NCBI GenBank assembly: GCA_026018925.1 | Contig: JAKSZU010000004.1 | Location: 42,968,233-43,032,232 of the forward strand | Source: Tupaia tana | Lineage: Eukaryota; Chordata; Mammalia; Scandentia; Tupaiidae | Length of the DNA: 64,000 nucleotides | Direction of reading: 5' to 3' | Shown: positions 1-11,899 of the stretch, piece by piece | Numbering within the stretch: position 1 is the stretch's first letter | How the letters are laid out: the number at the start of each line of letters is the position of its first letter | Notes under the pieces: generated by a model | Seen by the model: only the letters and a program-made list of their open reading frames with translations | Database searches by the model: none | What the model was told of the DNA's origin: nothing | Translations under genes and position numbers: made by a program

Positions 1-1500
1 GTAGTGATACTTAATAATTTTTAACAAATTATCTAGAGATGGAGACAACTAGTTTATATGTATAAAACAGAAATTAAACACTTTCTTTATGCTACTTATG
101 GTGATGATACCTGGTTGATGAGGTAGAAATGAAAGTATATGCAAAATTTCGAAGTACCCTTCAAGCAATTTAGAATTTAGTTTGTAGGGAAGATTTGCAG
201 AATAATTAATATCCTGAAGAATGGCGTAAGTGCTAAACAAAGGAAAGGTGCAGGCTTATAATGGGGACAAGAAGAAAGAAGAATTACCATTTAACTTAGG
301 ACCAGAAGACTAAAGAACATTTAAGGCTGAAAAGTAATGTGTGAAAAGGCTATAAAAGATGAATTTTCCACACACTGCTTTGGAACAATGAAGTGTGTTT
401 AGGAAAATATGAAAATACATGATGCTGGAAAAAGTCTGAGGTCAGTCTGCAGAACACATTGAGTAAAAATAGTTTATTAACAAGGATTTATATTTTTACT
501 TTTTTTCTTTTAAGATTACTGGGGATCATAGAAGGGTTTTTTTTGGTGAAAATATAAAACTTGGTTTGGGGAAAAAAATCTGAAGTTGTAAAAGTAGTCC
601 AAGTTTATTGGGCATCATTCTCATTCTTGTGCAGGAGCTGTGCCTCCTCATCTGAATATTTCCATCCATGTGGGTGCAGTGCCAACAGGGCATTTTCTGT
701 CTCCAACTGCCCAGTCATTTCTCTCAAGGGAAATACCTGATCAGGTTGGCTAATTTACAGAGAGGCAAAACTAGACAAGTGTAGTGCAATGCAATCCTTT
801 GTGCTCCTGGAAATGGGACGGGCACCAAGAGCAAACCTCTCCTCTTCCCTGCCGTGAGTTCTACCACGGTGTGCTGTGCCAGGATAAGGAGTAATTTCCC
901 AGTCACTATTACCTGTGAGCAAGATTCTAAACATGTTGGATTCTATGGTTCAGAATTAGGAAGGCTGCTTGACCACAGATATAAGCCACAATGCACAATA
1001 TCAGCTTATTAATAATAGAAGTGTTATTTCAGTTTTACAACTACTAACATATTTGTAATTTCAAAATTGGTCCTAAACAAGGGATAAAAATAAGCGTGTA
1101 TTTTCTAATACCCCACTATTATTTCACAATCAATGCCTAAAACCTTTATATATTTGACACCAACCATTGAACCCTTAGATCTAAGATCTCATTCAATTCT
1201 TTCTAAAAACTGAGAAATAAATTTTATTATCTGTATTTGGGATTGGACAGAACTTGAAATTTGGACAAACTAAGTAATGTCCAAAGGCATTCTGAGAGGT
1301 TTTAAAAAATGAAGATTATTGAACTCAAAATTCATGTTTTTTAACCATTACCATAAAATTACTCTCTATATAAATAATGCTTATAGATAAGCATATTTTT
1401 TAAAAAACAGGAGCCAACCAACTAGATTTTAATGGTATAAACTAGAAAAATGAAGACTTAAATTAAACACTGGATAAAAGGACTTGAAAAATATAGGCAG
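1..1500. other. Gene-free AT-rich stretch
   Basis: I see no exon, RNA gene or recognisable repeat here. The part at 595-910 is somewhat richer in G+C, and its minus strand has an AATAAA hexamer at 604-609, as a retrocopy might. No frame there matches a protein I know, so I leave it unassigned. Confidence 0.5.
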
Positions 1501-1765
1501 GGACCAGCACTTAGCATAATGGCTATGTCGCTGGACTCCCATGTAGTTGACCGTGGTTTGAGTCCTGGACCGGTGGCTTAAACTCACAACGGGCACCTGT
1601 GCGTGCGTGCCCAAGATCCCGAGAGGAGAATGGAGGAAGAGGGATTGCGACGTGGCCATCCCCTTTGGGGGGTGATTTCTCGCTTTCTGTCTCTCTGTCT
1701 CTCTCTGTCTTTCTGGTGAGCGCATGCTCCCTATAGCAAAAACCTCTCCAAAAAAGAAAAAAAAT
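1501..1765 (+). mobile_element. tRNA-derived SINE, type A, full length
   Basis: The copy starts with the tRNA-like head (A-box-like ttagcataatgg, B-box-like ggtttgagtcc), continues through the middle module (cccaagatcccgagaggag) and the CT-rich part, and ends in an A-rich tail. It is flanked by a perfect 10-bp target-site duplication, atataggcag, at 1491-1500 and 1766-1775. This shows insertion by the LINE machinery. Confidence 0.9.
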
Positions 1766-1875
1766 ATATAGGCAGAAAATAAAATTCAGGGTTGATATCA
1801 ATAAAAAAAAAGGAAATTAGAGTGAAGGAGAGCTAGGATATAAATATTTCTGATATTGATGTTCTGTATTTCTAA

Positions 1876-2475
1876 ACAAAATGAAATTCTCCTCAAATAG
1901 AACTACCATATGACTCAGTAATTCCACTTTTAGGTATCAATCCAAAGGTTCTGGAAAACAGAAAAGTACTTGCACATACATGTTTATTGTAACATTGTTT
2001 ACAATTGCTAGGACATAGAATCAATCCAAATATCCAAGAAAAGATGAGTAGATTGAAAAATGTGGTCCATTAACTTTGAATACTACTCAGCCATAAAAAA
2101 CAATGACACCCTGACATTTGAATACAGAAGATTTAGTGATAAACGAATCAAGCAATTATGAAACACAAGCATTGTATGTCCCCGCTTAATACCAAATGTC
2201 CATACTCTATACAAAATCTGTAAGATTGGAAGGTATAATAGTAGGGAGCCCAACTATAGATACTAGAGATAGTAAGCACGGGATGGGAATTGGAGGGAGA
2301 GAATCAGAGAAGAAAACAAAACATTTAAAAGGCATAAAAATGAAAAGTTATCTGTTAATGTTAATGTATATGGTAATGTCTTTGACTTGACTAATATGCA
2401 CCACATTTGTGCTGAGATAAACCATGTTTAACACTGTAAAGACAGACAGTGATTAAATGTACATTTTTAAAAGAG
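1876..2475 (+). mobile_element. L1 fragment: ORF2 end and 3'UTR, 5'-truncated
   Basis: The segment starts in the L1 ORF2 stretch that reads 'actaccatatgactcag' and contains 'tactactcagccataaaaaa', both diagnostic of the 3' end of L1 ORF2. It then runs into a 3'UTR that matches the minus-strand L1 at 15250-15480 and the plus-strand L1 at 45440-46090. ORF2 is broken by many substitutions, so the element is dead. Confidence 0.85.
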
Positions 2476-2964
2476 AATAATGATGTTGATTTTAACTTGA
2501 GAAAAATGAGTTTCAGGTTCTGAACTAAAATGCATTGTATTTGTTAAGTGAAAAGTTAAATATGGATCTGGAGCCAAAATTAAATTTATAAAATATCATG
2601 ACATGAGTTCATAAATAAACCATGAAACTATATGAGTCTCTAAAAAGTATAGGTAAAGAATCAAATGAGTATATTTTGAGGTGCATTTATGAATGGAGGT
2701 ATGAAATACATAGATATACATTGTAGGAATCAAGAGAGAGGAAAGTAAAGAGCTGGGAGATTAGCTGTTATGGAAGCCAAAATTAAAAAGAAAAACAAAA
2801 CCAACACAAAACAAAACAAAATCCCCCAAATCAATAATGATATACCTACAAAGTACTGTATTCTAATGTAGTTTAATTAAGTTCTCAGATAGAATTGAGA
2901 ATATTATTTATTTAGCTCCCCTGCCCCACAAAGCATTTTCAGACTTCATTTAAACTATAAAGAC

Positions 2965-3560
2965 TCATTTATTCCTTCACTCAGCAAATATTTAATAGTG
3001 TTTTGCTCTCCTATGCAAGTAAGATACAGGACGAAGACTACAGCAACTGTAATTTCATGGTACTGTCGGGGAGGACTGTTTCAGGAAAGTCTAACAGAAT
3101 ATAAAATATTCTAATGAGGTTTAGATATCTGAAAAGGGGAATAAAAGACAATTTAGGGTCTCAAATACAAGCCAGGACCCAGAGTCATAAAAGTTTGTAG
3201 AATTTTCTAAGCATGTTGGGTCTTACATGAGCACTGGAGACATAGTTATAGATACACACATGAACAGCAGCAGAATATGAAACTGAATAGGTCACTAAAG
3301 GCAATTTGTGATGAACTTTTAATATAATATTGCAGAGACTGTATATATTGTTGATACTATAAAACTATGTGGGTTTTAAAGTATGGAAGGATTACAACCT
3401 GATGTGTTTTTGAAAGAATTCTGGCAAATCTTGGGAGAATGTTCATGAGGAAGAGACTCAAGATGGAGGTTAAACATTATTACGATGATACGGAAAAGAG
3501 ATGGTGATCGTATGCAGTAAGTCACTGACGCTAGTGAAAGAGGTAAGGATTATGCTTTTT
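2965..3560 (+). mobile_element. Old L2-like LINE remnant
   Basis: It opens with 'cactcagcaaatatttaatag', like the L2 motif 'caacaaatatttattgag', and later carries a decayed form of the 'gggagtgacatgatctgattt...aaagatcactctggc' stretch of this ancient mammalian repeat. Related remnants lie at 8925-10045 and 16905-17525. The family name is tentative because the copy is strongly diverged. Confidence 0.45.
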
Positions 3561-5150
3561 TTTTAAAGCTACTTGGTTAAAACAAATTTGACTTCTCATC
3601 TGGATCATTCTCTTTTTTTTTAATGGAAGTGAATTATATTTCATGAAGGACATTTAAGTATAAAATATAATATGTTGGTTTGTCATTTTTCAATTACTTA
3701 AGTAGTAATAATTAATATTCCTAAAATATCTATCCATAATTAATATTTTGTGTGTTGCTTGGTGTATGTGTGTGTGTGGATGTATATATGTATAATTTAT
3801 ATGAGTTAAACATGTTTATACAATACACATAAATATGAACATATATATGTGTGTAAAATGATCTCATATTTAGTTTCTTGTTGCATTATAAACACTTAGA
3901 CATATATTGACTAAATCTTCAAAACACATTACCATAATTGCGTAGGATTAAATAGCACTTTAATATACCCTTATATATGTAATATTATTTGAAATGCATA
4001 GTGATTCCATTTTTAGCCATTATACCACTGAGAATATTTATGTACATGGTTAACTGCTTAGCAGAAATATAATAATGATATAATTTTTTTCCAAGTTATA
4101 TATGAGGTCATTTTTACTCTATCACCAGCAATTTGTAATACCTTTTAAAAACTGCCAATTTGATAAATGAAATAGAATCTTATTATTGATCATTTATACA
4201 GTTGAACTTTATTTTTCATGTATATTGTCCACTTACATATCAATTCAAATGGCTTGCTTATTTATACCAAGACAGATTTTTTTGCATTGTCATTGCTTGT
4301 GCCTTGTAAAACCAAAGGAGATTCAATGGGAATGGATTTCTGGAGAATCTTCTACAATTCACTGAATCAACAAACTTTTATGTGTCCTTGGTATGTGACT
4401 GGGATAGTTCCAAGTTCCTTATGTGACACTGGGCATTTAATAATTTTGAAGCCTGGATCACACCTTCTGTGTTTCTTGATAGTTCTCAGTTTTGTTTTAT
4501 GAAATATGGTTACCCTGACCTTAGTTCACATATGAATGAAGTCAGCCTTATTTCTGGCCACCATTGTTGGATCATGTGACTTGAAAAAAAACAATAAGCA
4601 CATTCAATTTTTTCTGCTGTGAACATTGCTTTAGGGAGTTGAACTTGTCCAAGTGAAGTCAGTCAGAGCAAATGAGAATCAATTTTCTACAAGAAAATAA
4701 AAGTTTCTTGTCCCCTTGGTTTATTGATGTTGTAAACCTAAAATAATGTGGAGTGACTCAGAAGCATTAAGGAATGCAGCAGTACAGTAGAGGCAAAGTC
4801 AAGATAGATCTTAATTTAACCAATCTCAAAGTCACACTCAACCTTGTATTGCTCAATTACATGAGTTTAGGAAGATCATTATTTCACTAAACCAGTTCTG
4901 ATCCAAGTTTCTGTCACAACAGAAAGTTGTGACTGATAGAATAAAAAATGAAAAACCTTACAACTCTTACCTCAACTTAAGGGTAATAACTCAAATTAGT
5001 TATTCTAAATGAAAAACTAAATGTATGAAGTATATAAATTCTCAAATGTCTCTAGGATCCTGGATGTAGAGGTTGTTTTTCTTCAACTATAATATCATAT
5101 GTAGCCAAGAATTTTACACTTCAATTTTCGGAATTAACTGCATTCCTGTT
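3561..5150. other. Gene-free AT-rich stretch
   Basis: Only short TG/TA runs (about 3763-3790 and 3840-3855) stand out. A 94-codon open frame at 4218-4502 has no recognisable domain and no splice context, so I regard it as chance. Confidence 0.5.
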
Positions 5151-5152
5151 CT

Positions 5153-5198
5153 AAAAAAAAGAAAAGAAAAGAAAAAACAAACAAACAAACAAACAAAA
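5153..5198 (+). repeat. A-rich (AAAAG)n/(AAAC)n tract
   Basis: An A-rich tract passes from GAAAA units into ACAA units. It resembles a retrotransposon tail, but no element body is recognisable upstream. Confidence 0.8.
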
Positions 5199-5557
5199 CC
5201 TCTTTATGAATAGGGATTAACATTCATGAATATTTTATAAAACAAGTGAAAGGACTGGCTATATATTTAGCAGTCATTTACCTCTATCATGATCAAAAGA
5301 TTATGGGTGTTTCCCACATCAGAAAAACCAAGTAAAATCATGTACCAACACTTTTTATATAAATACAATCAGTGTGATTCCATTTCTTATTCAGTTTGGA
5401 ATTATTAGTGCTCCTTGCTTTTACATTTGTCATATATTGGGAAACATCAATGGGGAACGAAATATTTTGCTCTTTGATCATAAACATTTTATTTTTCACA
5501 ATAAAGGTGTTTGATATTCTCACTATAATTAAGAAGCAGCTTCCCATCCTTGCCATC

Positions 5558-5581
5558 TTTTTATTATTATTATTATTATTT
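5558..5581 (+). repeat. (TTA)n microsatellite
   Basis: About eight TTA units in a row, with unique sequence on both sides. Confidence 0.85.
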
Positions 5582-5659
5582 CATAACCTTAACATTGGGA
5601 AATCCTATTCTTTTCTCCCCCAGCCTCATCATGTGAATGACAGTTAAATGATATTCCAG

Positions 5660-5753
5660 CCAGAAACCTGGATTTGTCAGATACTACTTTCTTTTCAAAA
5701 CCATATCCAGAAACCTGTGTTTGTCAGATACTACTTTCTTTTCAAAACCATAT
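5660..5753 (+). repeat. 47-bp unit tandemly duplicated
   Basis: Two head-to-tail copies of a 47-bp unit occupy 5660-5706 and 5707-5753. Both begin ccagaaacctg and end ccatat, and they differ at two positions near the start (gga versus gtg). The unit resembles no repeat family I know, so this looks like a local duplication. Confidence 0.9.
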
Positions 5754-6007
5754 TCAATTGTTCAACATGAACCATATTTTTACCTCCTAAATATTGACTA
5801 ATTCTTTTTTTCCTTTGACTTCATTTGGCCCTAAAATTTCATGTTTGGAGTACTAAAGTATTTTGCATAGAAGCTTTCCCTGATCTTAACTGTTTTCTGA
5901 ATCACCAGATCTGTCATAAATCTGGTCCTATATTGACACAATAGTGATTTACTTAAAATTCAAATGTTTTTCATTTTAAATTTTTTCACATGATTTTAAT
6001 CTTGTGG

Positions 6008-6115
6008 TTGACTAATGGTTCAAATCTGGTGGCTTGCTTTCTCACTTGCCCTCTCTCTCCCTGTTTCTCTCAGATCAAATTTTAAAAATAATAATGATAA
6101 TAAATAAAATTAAAT
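6008..6115 (+). mobile_element. tRNA-derived SINE, type B, 5'-truncated
   Basis: It starts inside the tRNA-like head (gactaatggttcaaatc, which includes the B box) and passes directly to ggcttgctttctcac, a CT-rich part and 'gatcaaa', without the middle module of type A. An AT-rich tail with AATA units follows. Confidence 0.7.
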
Positions 6116-6155
6116 TAAATAATTTTCTTTTAAAAAGAGATGAATTCAAGTTTTG

Positions 6156-6410
6156 GGAGGTTTTTGGCTATTGGGCATATACATCTGCCAGAGGAGCAAT
6201 AAGAGAAATACAGACAGAAACTGAGAAATCACCCCCCTCAGGAGGGGATGGCCAAGCTGCAATCCCTCTTCCTCCATGCTCCTTGTGGGATTTGGGGCAT
6301 GCACTCACGTGCACCCGGTGTGAGTTTTAAGCTGCCAGATCAGAATCTGAACCATGGGGTTCAACTACTTGGGAGACCAGTGATGGAATCATTATGCCAT
6401 CTGCTGGTCT
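6156..6410 (-). mobile_element. tRNA-derived SINE, type A
   Basis: A diverged minus-strand copy. It begins with the complement of the tail (gaggtttttggctat), then the GA-rich part, the middle module (ggggatggccaagctgcaatccc) and the tRNA-like head, ending ccatctgctggtctc. It directly follows the type B copy at 6008-6115. Confidence 0.85.
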
Positions 6411-6414
6411 CAAG

Positions 6415-7020
6415 ATGAAAGTTATTTTTACTCAATGTGATTAAAACTTTTGGTATGAAAGGGTAGTTAGTCAACTTCATGCTCACATGATAACCTTTGG
6501 AAAAAGTCATTTTTTCCTTAGGGTTCTCTATCATTCAATTTCCTTATCTGTGATATAATTATTACTTTAAAATAATTTATTATCCCTAATACGACTATTA
6601 CTTTAGCAGGAACTTAAATAATTATTTGTCTGCGAGAAAGATTATCTGGAAGGACATGACAAAACATGAACCTTGCGAGTAGGCCAGGGAAATAGTGAGG
6701 TGGCAAGAGAAATTCTGTCATGTCAGGATTTTAGTATCCATAAGTCCCTTTAAATTTAAACACTCATTCCTTCCAACACACTTCAGTAACACTCCATGTA
6801 CAGTGCAGACAAGTTGAGAAATTTTAGATGTGAAATACAAAAAATGGTATTAGATTTGGAAGGAACTTGAGTAGCTTAGTTCTTATTTACAAGTTCTTAA
6901 GAAACTACCAATGGAGATAAATGATTCTCAGCACTTCAGGGAACATTAGGTAAACTTTAATGTATATTCCAACATGTAAAAATTATTTCCCTTTCCAAAA
7001 GCATCATTTAAATGTTCGGT
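6415..7020. other. Gene-free stretch
   Basis: No exon or clear repeat is visible. The part at 6830-6900 weakly resembles an old SINE (an 'agatttggaaggaactt' segment) but is too decayed to assign. Confidence 0.45.
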
Positions 7021-7024
7021 TTTA

Positions 7025-7320
7025 GTGTCTGAGCTAAGTTTATATACTTGGGAGTCAAGAAAGTCTAGGTTGTAATACTGGATCTTTCATTATCAACTAT
7101 GAAGTTATAGGTATTAATTAAAGTATTTGAAGTAAAATTATATTATCAGTGAAATAATAATATAAAATAGGCACTTTCTTGTCAGTACTAGGTTATCGAG
7201 AAGATTAAATGAGATATGGCATGAGAAACCTAATCAGAGCAGCACTTGACACAAATTATTGCTTGTCACAAATCATTAGCTTAATAAGTGTTATATATTT
7301 ATTACTATTGTTATTGTTGA
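7025..7320 (+). mobile_element. MIR SINE, old
   Basis: The segment 'gagaagattaaatgagatatggcatgagaa' at 7198-7227, followed by 'agcacttgacac' and 'taataagtgttatatatttattactattgtta', follows the MIR 3' part (ttaaatgagtta...gcctggcaca...gctcaataaatg). The 5' part is weaker. Confidence 0.6.
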
Positions 7321-7372
7321 TATCGTTTTTGTTGTTACTGGAATTTCTGAATTTTTTCTTTAAAATTCCTTT

Positions 7373-7628
7373 TTTTAAAAAAAGAAAGGTTTTTTGATAA
7401 ATGGGGTCCATGCATTCACCAGAGAGAGACAGGAGAGGGAAAGTGAGGAATCGCCTCCCAGGGAGAATGACCACACTACTATCCCTTCCCCTCCATTTTC
7501 CTTCTGGGATCTTGAGCATACCTGTACACATGTCCAGCGTGATTTTCAAGCTGCTGTGTTTGGGACTGGCACCATGGACAGCCATGTGAGATTCCAGTTC
7601 CTTAACCACCATGCCATCTGTTGGTCCC
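7373..7628 (-). mobile_element. tRNA-derived SINE, type A, with 12-bp TSD
   Basis: Minus-strand copy ending ccatctgttggtccc. The perfect 12-bp target-site duplication taaaattccttt lies at 7361-7372 and 7629-7640. The body has lost most CpGs, so it is of intermediate age. Confidence 0.92.
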
Positions 7629-7640
7629 TAAAATTCCTTT

Positions 7641-8335
7641 GTTAACAAATACAATATGCTTTTTATAACAGACATGATACTAATTAATTTTTAGAGCAAT
7701 ATAGTATTCTAAGGAGACAGAATATTGATGTCATGTAAAAACTGTTTGGATAAATTTCAGAAGTAACTCAGTCTTGGTTCTTCCTTTCATCCTGCTTTTA
7801 AAATAGTTTTCAGATTTACAAATGAAACAAAGCCCAACTATCTAAAAATATTTATTTAATAATAATTTTTCTACATGATAAAAGAACTTGATGAAGGAAA
7901 TTTGAAGGACACAAAGAGTAATCATTCATTAGAACACGTATTTTCTGCAATATGCTTGAATATTATTTTATTTATACTTCAAAAGTGTCAAATTACAAAG
8001 GCTAATATAACACCTTTTAAAAAACCAAAACACTGAAGAGGCATAATCCCTCTAAGGAAGGAAGAAAACTCTTTAACAATAGTGTAAATTATTTGTAGAC
8101 CTCCTGCTTGAACAGGATAAATTATTAAGATTTTCTGAAAAGATTGACTATTGTTTTAACTGCTATTTGTGTTTCAACATAGAAGAGATAAACAAACTTT
8201 GGATTGGAAGCTCAGAGTCTTAGTATCTTATTTGTTATTAAGAATTATGTGGCATTTGGGAAGGCACTTCATCTCTTTGACTTCAATTTCTCATCGGTGA
8301 CATTAGCAACTTGAATTCATAATGTATAGTCTACA
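7641..8335. other. Gene-free AT-rich stretch
   Basis: No exon, RNA gene or clear repeat is recognised in this interval. Confidence 0.45.
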
Positions 8336-8339
8336 GTGA

Positions 8340-8566
8340 TAGTCAATGTATAGTGGTAGGCAGATCCTGGAACTGCATAGATCTAGAGATCATATTTACA
8401 AGTTGACTGGTTTGGCACATCACTTAATCGAACCAGTCCCCATTTTTTGCATTGGGAAAATGGATGTAATTGTGTGTACTTTACACGTTTATTGTAAGGA
8501 GTATACATTTACCTAAGTATTTTGCCTGGCACATAGTAGGCATTCAATAAATGTTTTCTAATAGCA
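8340..8566 (+). mobile_element. MIR SINE
   Basis: The 3' half is well kept: 'cattgggaaaatggatg', then 'ttgcctggcacatagtaggc' at 8521-8540 followed by 'attcaataaatg', the typical MIR end. The 5' tRNA-like half is strongly diverged. Confidence 0.8.
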
Positions 8567-8649
8567 GAATGTTATAAAATCTTTGAAAATATGCAACCTC
8601 TAATTTTTCTCACTAATATCCAATCAGATACATATCCTTTCAGTTGGTT

Positions 8650-8907
8650 ATTTTTTTTTAACAGAGATTTTTCCTATAGAATACATGCACATGCCAGAGA
8701 GACAGAGAGAGAGAAAGTGAGAAACCAGCCGCCTCCAGAGGGGATGGCCACACTGCAATTCCCTCTCCTCCGTTCTCCTCTTGGGATTTTGGGCACACAT
8801 GCACGTGTACCTGGCATGAGATTTAAGTCGCCAGGTTCAGAACTCGAACTGCAGTTGATTACTACATGGGAGTCCAGTGACGAAACCATTACACCATCTG
8901 CTGGCCC
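8650..8907 (-). mobile_element. tRNA-derived SINE, type A
   Basis: A minus-strand copy with all modules: poly(T), tail complement, GA-rich part, middle module, and a head that ends ccatctgctggcccc. The target-site duplication is tcagttggtt / tcagttagtt (right copy 8909-8918), with one mismatch. Confidence 0.9.
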
Positions 8908-9438
8908 CTCAGTTAGTTGTTTAAATGCTTTTAATTTACTTCTTCAACAACCATGTATTATGCTTGTACTATTTGCCATGCTCTATTCAAGTTTCTGGGT
9001 ATACAGTGATTAACAAAACGGTCATGGGTTCTGCCTTCATGGAGTCATGTAGGGTATAGGTAGTAAACAAGTAAAATTTAGTTACATATGTAATTACAAA
9101 GTATAATATGTGCCAGAAACGAATAGAAATAAATTTGTGTGAGAGTAAAGCATGAAGGACAGTTTTAAAAATGAGTTGTTAGGGAAGAACTCTCACAGGG
9201 ATTGTCACTTAAGCTGTAACTTGAAGTTTAAAAGAAAACAAACAAATTGAAAACAATCATTTAAAGATGGGATCAGTATTCCAGAAAGAGAAAATGACAT
9301 CAGAGAGTAGTGGATGGCAGGAGAATGAGCCTGGCATGATTAGGAAAAGAAATGCTCTGTTGACTAAGGGTATGTGAAGAATGATGCATAGGTTGGAATG
9401 GTGGGCATGGGCATCATAGAATGTAATAAAGGTTTTTG

Positions 9439-9440
<2 letters not shown>

Positions 9441-9469
<29 letters not shown>
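9441..9469 (+). repeat. T29 homopolymer
   Basis: Twenty-nine uninterrupted T residues with no SINE or L1 body attached on either side. It most likely expanded from a T-rich word inside the old L2-like element. Confidence 0.9.
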
Positions 9470-9709
9470 CCCAAATCAAATCTAAGTGAAAAGAAATATT
9501 GCTGGGGATTTTCAATTAGGAGGATAACGTGATACTGATTCACATTTTAAAAGATTATTCCAGCTGCTGACTAGATAATAGATGGGATAAGGGTAAAAGT
9601 AGAGGAAAAATCCCAGTTAAGAGATACTAAAGAGGATCAAACAAAAACTGATAGTGATATAAACTAGGATTGTAGCCTGGACATGAAATAATAATAATGG
9701 CAATGAAAA

Positions 9710-9905
9710 TAACAGTCACAGTAGCTAACCTGCACAGAGAGCTCATGATATGCCAACACAAGACTAGACATTTCAGGTTGAGTTACTATAACTAATATAT
9801 GAAGAAATACTCTTTGGAGAGGTTATCGCTTATTACCTACCACATTCTTGGTGATAAAACAGAGTAGGTACTCAGAAAGTCTGACATCCCTGTCTGTGGT
9901 CTTAG
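9710..9905 (-). mobile_element. MIR-like SINE, weak
   Basis: The words 'gtagctaacctgcacagagagctcatgatatgcca', 'gacatttcagg' and 'aaaacagagtaggtactcagaaag' follow the order of the MIR complement (aatagctaac...tactatgtgcca...gatgaggaaactga). It is strongly diverged, and overlaps the end of what I call the L2-like remnant. Confidence 0.35.
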
Positions 9906-10063
9906 TTGTAATTGTCATTAGGTGTAACAGCGATCAATAAAGATAGGTTTCAATCTAGAATTTAAAGGACTTAGAAATGAGTTGACTATGGGAGGCAAGA
10001 GAGGTTGAGAAAGCAGAGTCAAAGATGACTGTATTAAACTTATTTATTTTTTAATCATAGACT

Positions 10064-10340
10064 AGCCTTTGGCCTACTAGTTAAGAAAGCTAGATCCTGT
10101 GTGGACAATTATAGTTTGAATCTTGGCTCTGGTGGCTTAAAAAATGCCAGTAGTGTGTATATACATGCACAAATCCCAACAGGATGGAGAAATGAAGAAA
10201 AGATTGCAGTATGACCACTCCCGTTTGGGCTATGTTTTGTCCATCTCTGTCTCTCTATCTCTGTTTATCTCTCTGGCAAGTGCATGTATCCTCTGGTTAA
10301 AAGCAAAACAAAACAAAACAAAAACAAAAACAACTCTGTG
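10064..10340 (+). mobile_element. tRNA-derived SINE, type A, old copy
   Basis: A diverged copy whose head (cctactagttaagaaagct, atagtttgaatcttggct) still shows the tRNA-like order. The middle module is recognisable at 'gcagtatgaccactcccgtttggg'. It ends in (AAAAC)n at 10306-10333. Confidence 0.75.
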
Positions 10341-10478
10341 CATGTGTATTAGGACAAGAGTAGTTTACAAGTACCATGAGAACATGGCATTTAACACCAT
10401 GGGTTAGGTATGACGAAAGGAAAGATAGTAGAGACAAAAGACCCTGATGGAATTCAACATTTTTGTGTATCAGCCACA

Positions 10479-10484
10479 ATATAT

Positions 10485-10550
<66 letters not shown>
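10479..10550 (+). repeat. (AT)n microsatellite
   Basis: About 36 AT units with a single interruption (ataaat) at 10497-10502. It is likely length-variable. Confidence 0.95.
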
Positions 10551-10553
<3 letters not shown>

Positions 10554-10928
10554 GAGGAATCAGGGAGATGGGGATAAAAATCCAAGAGTGTATAAGAACA
10601 GCTCAATGGAGAGTTGACATTTGAAGTGACTATCACTGAAGTGTGGAGAAAAACAAGGTATTAGCAGTGTCTGATTTGAGAATGGGAGTGTTTTGTTGAA
10701 TGAACATTTACGTGACTTGTAGGTAAGTCAGGCTGGAGTATGTCTGAAGTGGTTAAATGGGATATGAAAATTTAAAAACAGTGCATATAAAAAACACTAT
10801 CAAGACAGCAAATTAAAAAAATTGCTTATAGAATTTAAAAAATAGTATAAAAGGAATTGAGAACTATTGGAAAGAAGGAAAAGTTGTGAGTGGTTTGAGA
10901 GGTGAGAGGTTTAAAATAGTCTATATAT

Positions 10929-11201
10929 GGGAACCAGCAGTTAGCGTAATGGCTATGTTGCTGGACTCCCACGTAGTCGACCGCGGTTCGCGTCCCGGAC
11001 CCGGTGACTTAAAACTCACTCCGGGCGCGTGTGCGTGCGTGCCCAAGATCCCAAGAGGAGAATGGAGGAGAAGGGATTGCAGCGTGACCATCCCCCCTGG
11101 GGGGTGATTTCTCGCTTTCTGTCTCTAGGTCTCTCTCTGTCTGTCTGGCGAGCGCATGTGCCCTATAGTGAAAATCTCTCAAAAAAAAAAAAAAAAAAAA
11201 A
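10929..11201 (+). mobile_element. tRNA-derived SINE, type A, young
   Basis: A well-kept copy with many intact CpGs (gaccgcggttcgcgtcccgg). The head, middle module and poly(A) of about 22 are all present. The target-site duplication is agtctatat, with an extra AT unit on the left. Little decay implies recent insertion. Confidence 0.92.
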
Positions 11202-11895
11202 AGTCTATATGGAACATTCAGTTAAATGGTTAGGAGAGTAATGTGAAAGATTTCTGAGCAATTTGGAGATTCTCTTTGAGTGTGTAATTATAAATTTATG
11301 TTGGTATCAATCTTTCTTGTATATAATTTTCCACATCAATGTTCAGCTTCATTAGGGCAGGTAAGAAGACACTAAGTAATGGGGTTTCTAGGAATGGTAT
11401 TTTCCATATCTTTTCGAGGAAAGAGACAGTCAGCAGAAATTAGAATGTAGTAAGAGATTGACTGTTACGATAAATTGTGAAAGATTATCTGGAAAAAGAG
11501 AAAGACGAAGGCAGGTAAAAGTTGGTGAGGAGACAAATGTTATTTGGATCAAAAAATAGAATTGGATTTGGAATCCTTAATATTTTGAAGTCAATGCAGC
11601 TTTTTTTTGTTTGTTTGTTTGTTTTGTTTTGTTTTGTTTTACAAGGATAAGATCAAGAATTTGACCAAAATCTGAGAGAGAGGGGAGAGGCCATTAAAGA
11701 TAAAGAAACTTAAGCATTATTAGAAAAGATCATTGCATGTCTTATCTGTGTGAATGTCCAGAGAATGGTGGGATGAATTAAAGTGGAAAGATGCTTGAGG
11801 TTTCAGTAAACCAAGAGCAATGAGTTTCACAAACAATAGCAAAGGGGGAAAAGAATTAAATGTCTGAGATAAAACTCCAAGGTGCAGGAAGTTTT
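11202..11895. other. Gene-free stretch, possibly old LINE
   Basis: No exon is visible. Words such as 'agagagaggggagaggccattaaagataaagaaactt' suggest further decayed L2-like sequence. A (TTTG)n/(TTTTG)n tract occupies 11601-11640. Confidence 0.4.
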
Positions 11896-11899
11896 CTTT

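Larger units (their letters stand above)
8925..10045 (+). mobile_element. Old L2-like LINE remnant
   Basis: It opens with 'tattatgcttgtactatttgccatgctctattcaagtttctgggtatacag' at 8955-9005, a decayed form of the ancient 'actatgtgccaggcactgtgctag...gggatacag' segment. Further matches include 'cattccagg...agcctggcatg'-like words (9280-9345) and 'taacgtgatactgatt...aaaagattattccagctgctga'. A 29-base T run interrupts it at 9441. Part of 10555-11895 may be its decayed continuation. Family name tentative. Confidence 0.5.

Noticed and set aside
594-960. Possible retrocopy on the minus strand with an AATAAA hexamer
   Set aside because: No frame resembles a known protein, there is no poly(A) tract and no TSD could be found. 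Left as unassigned sequence.
5660-5753. CRISPR-like repeat
   Set aside because: Only two head-to-tail copies without spacers, in a mammalian context.
8591-9013. 140-codon open frame
   Set aside because: Covers a minus-strand SINE read in the wrong direction. No domain and no splice signals.
10479-10550. Origin of replication or scaffold-attachment site in the AT tract
   Set aside because: A plain dinucleotide microsatellite. Nothing in the flanks supports a function.
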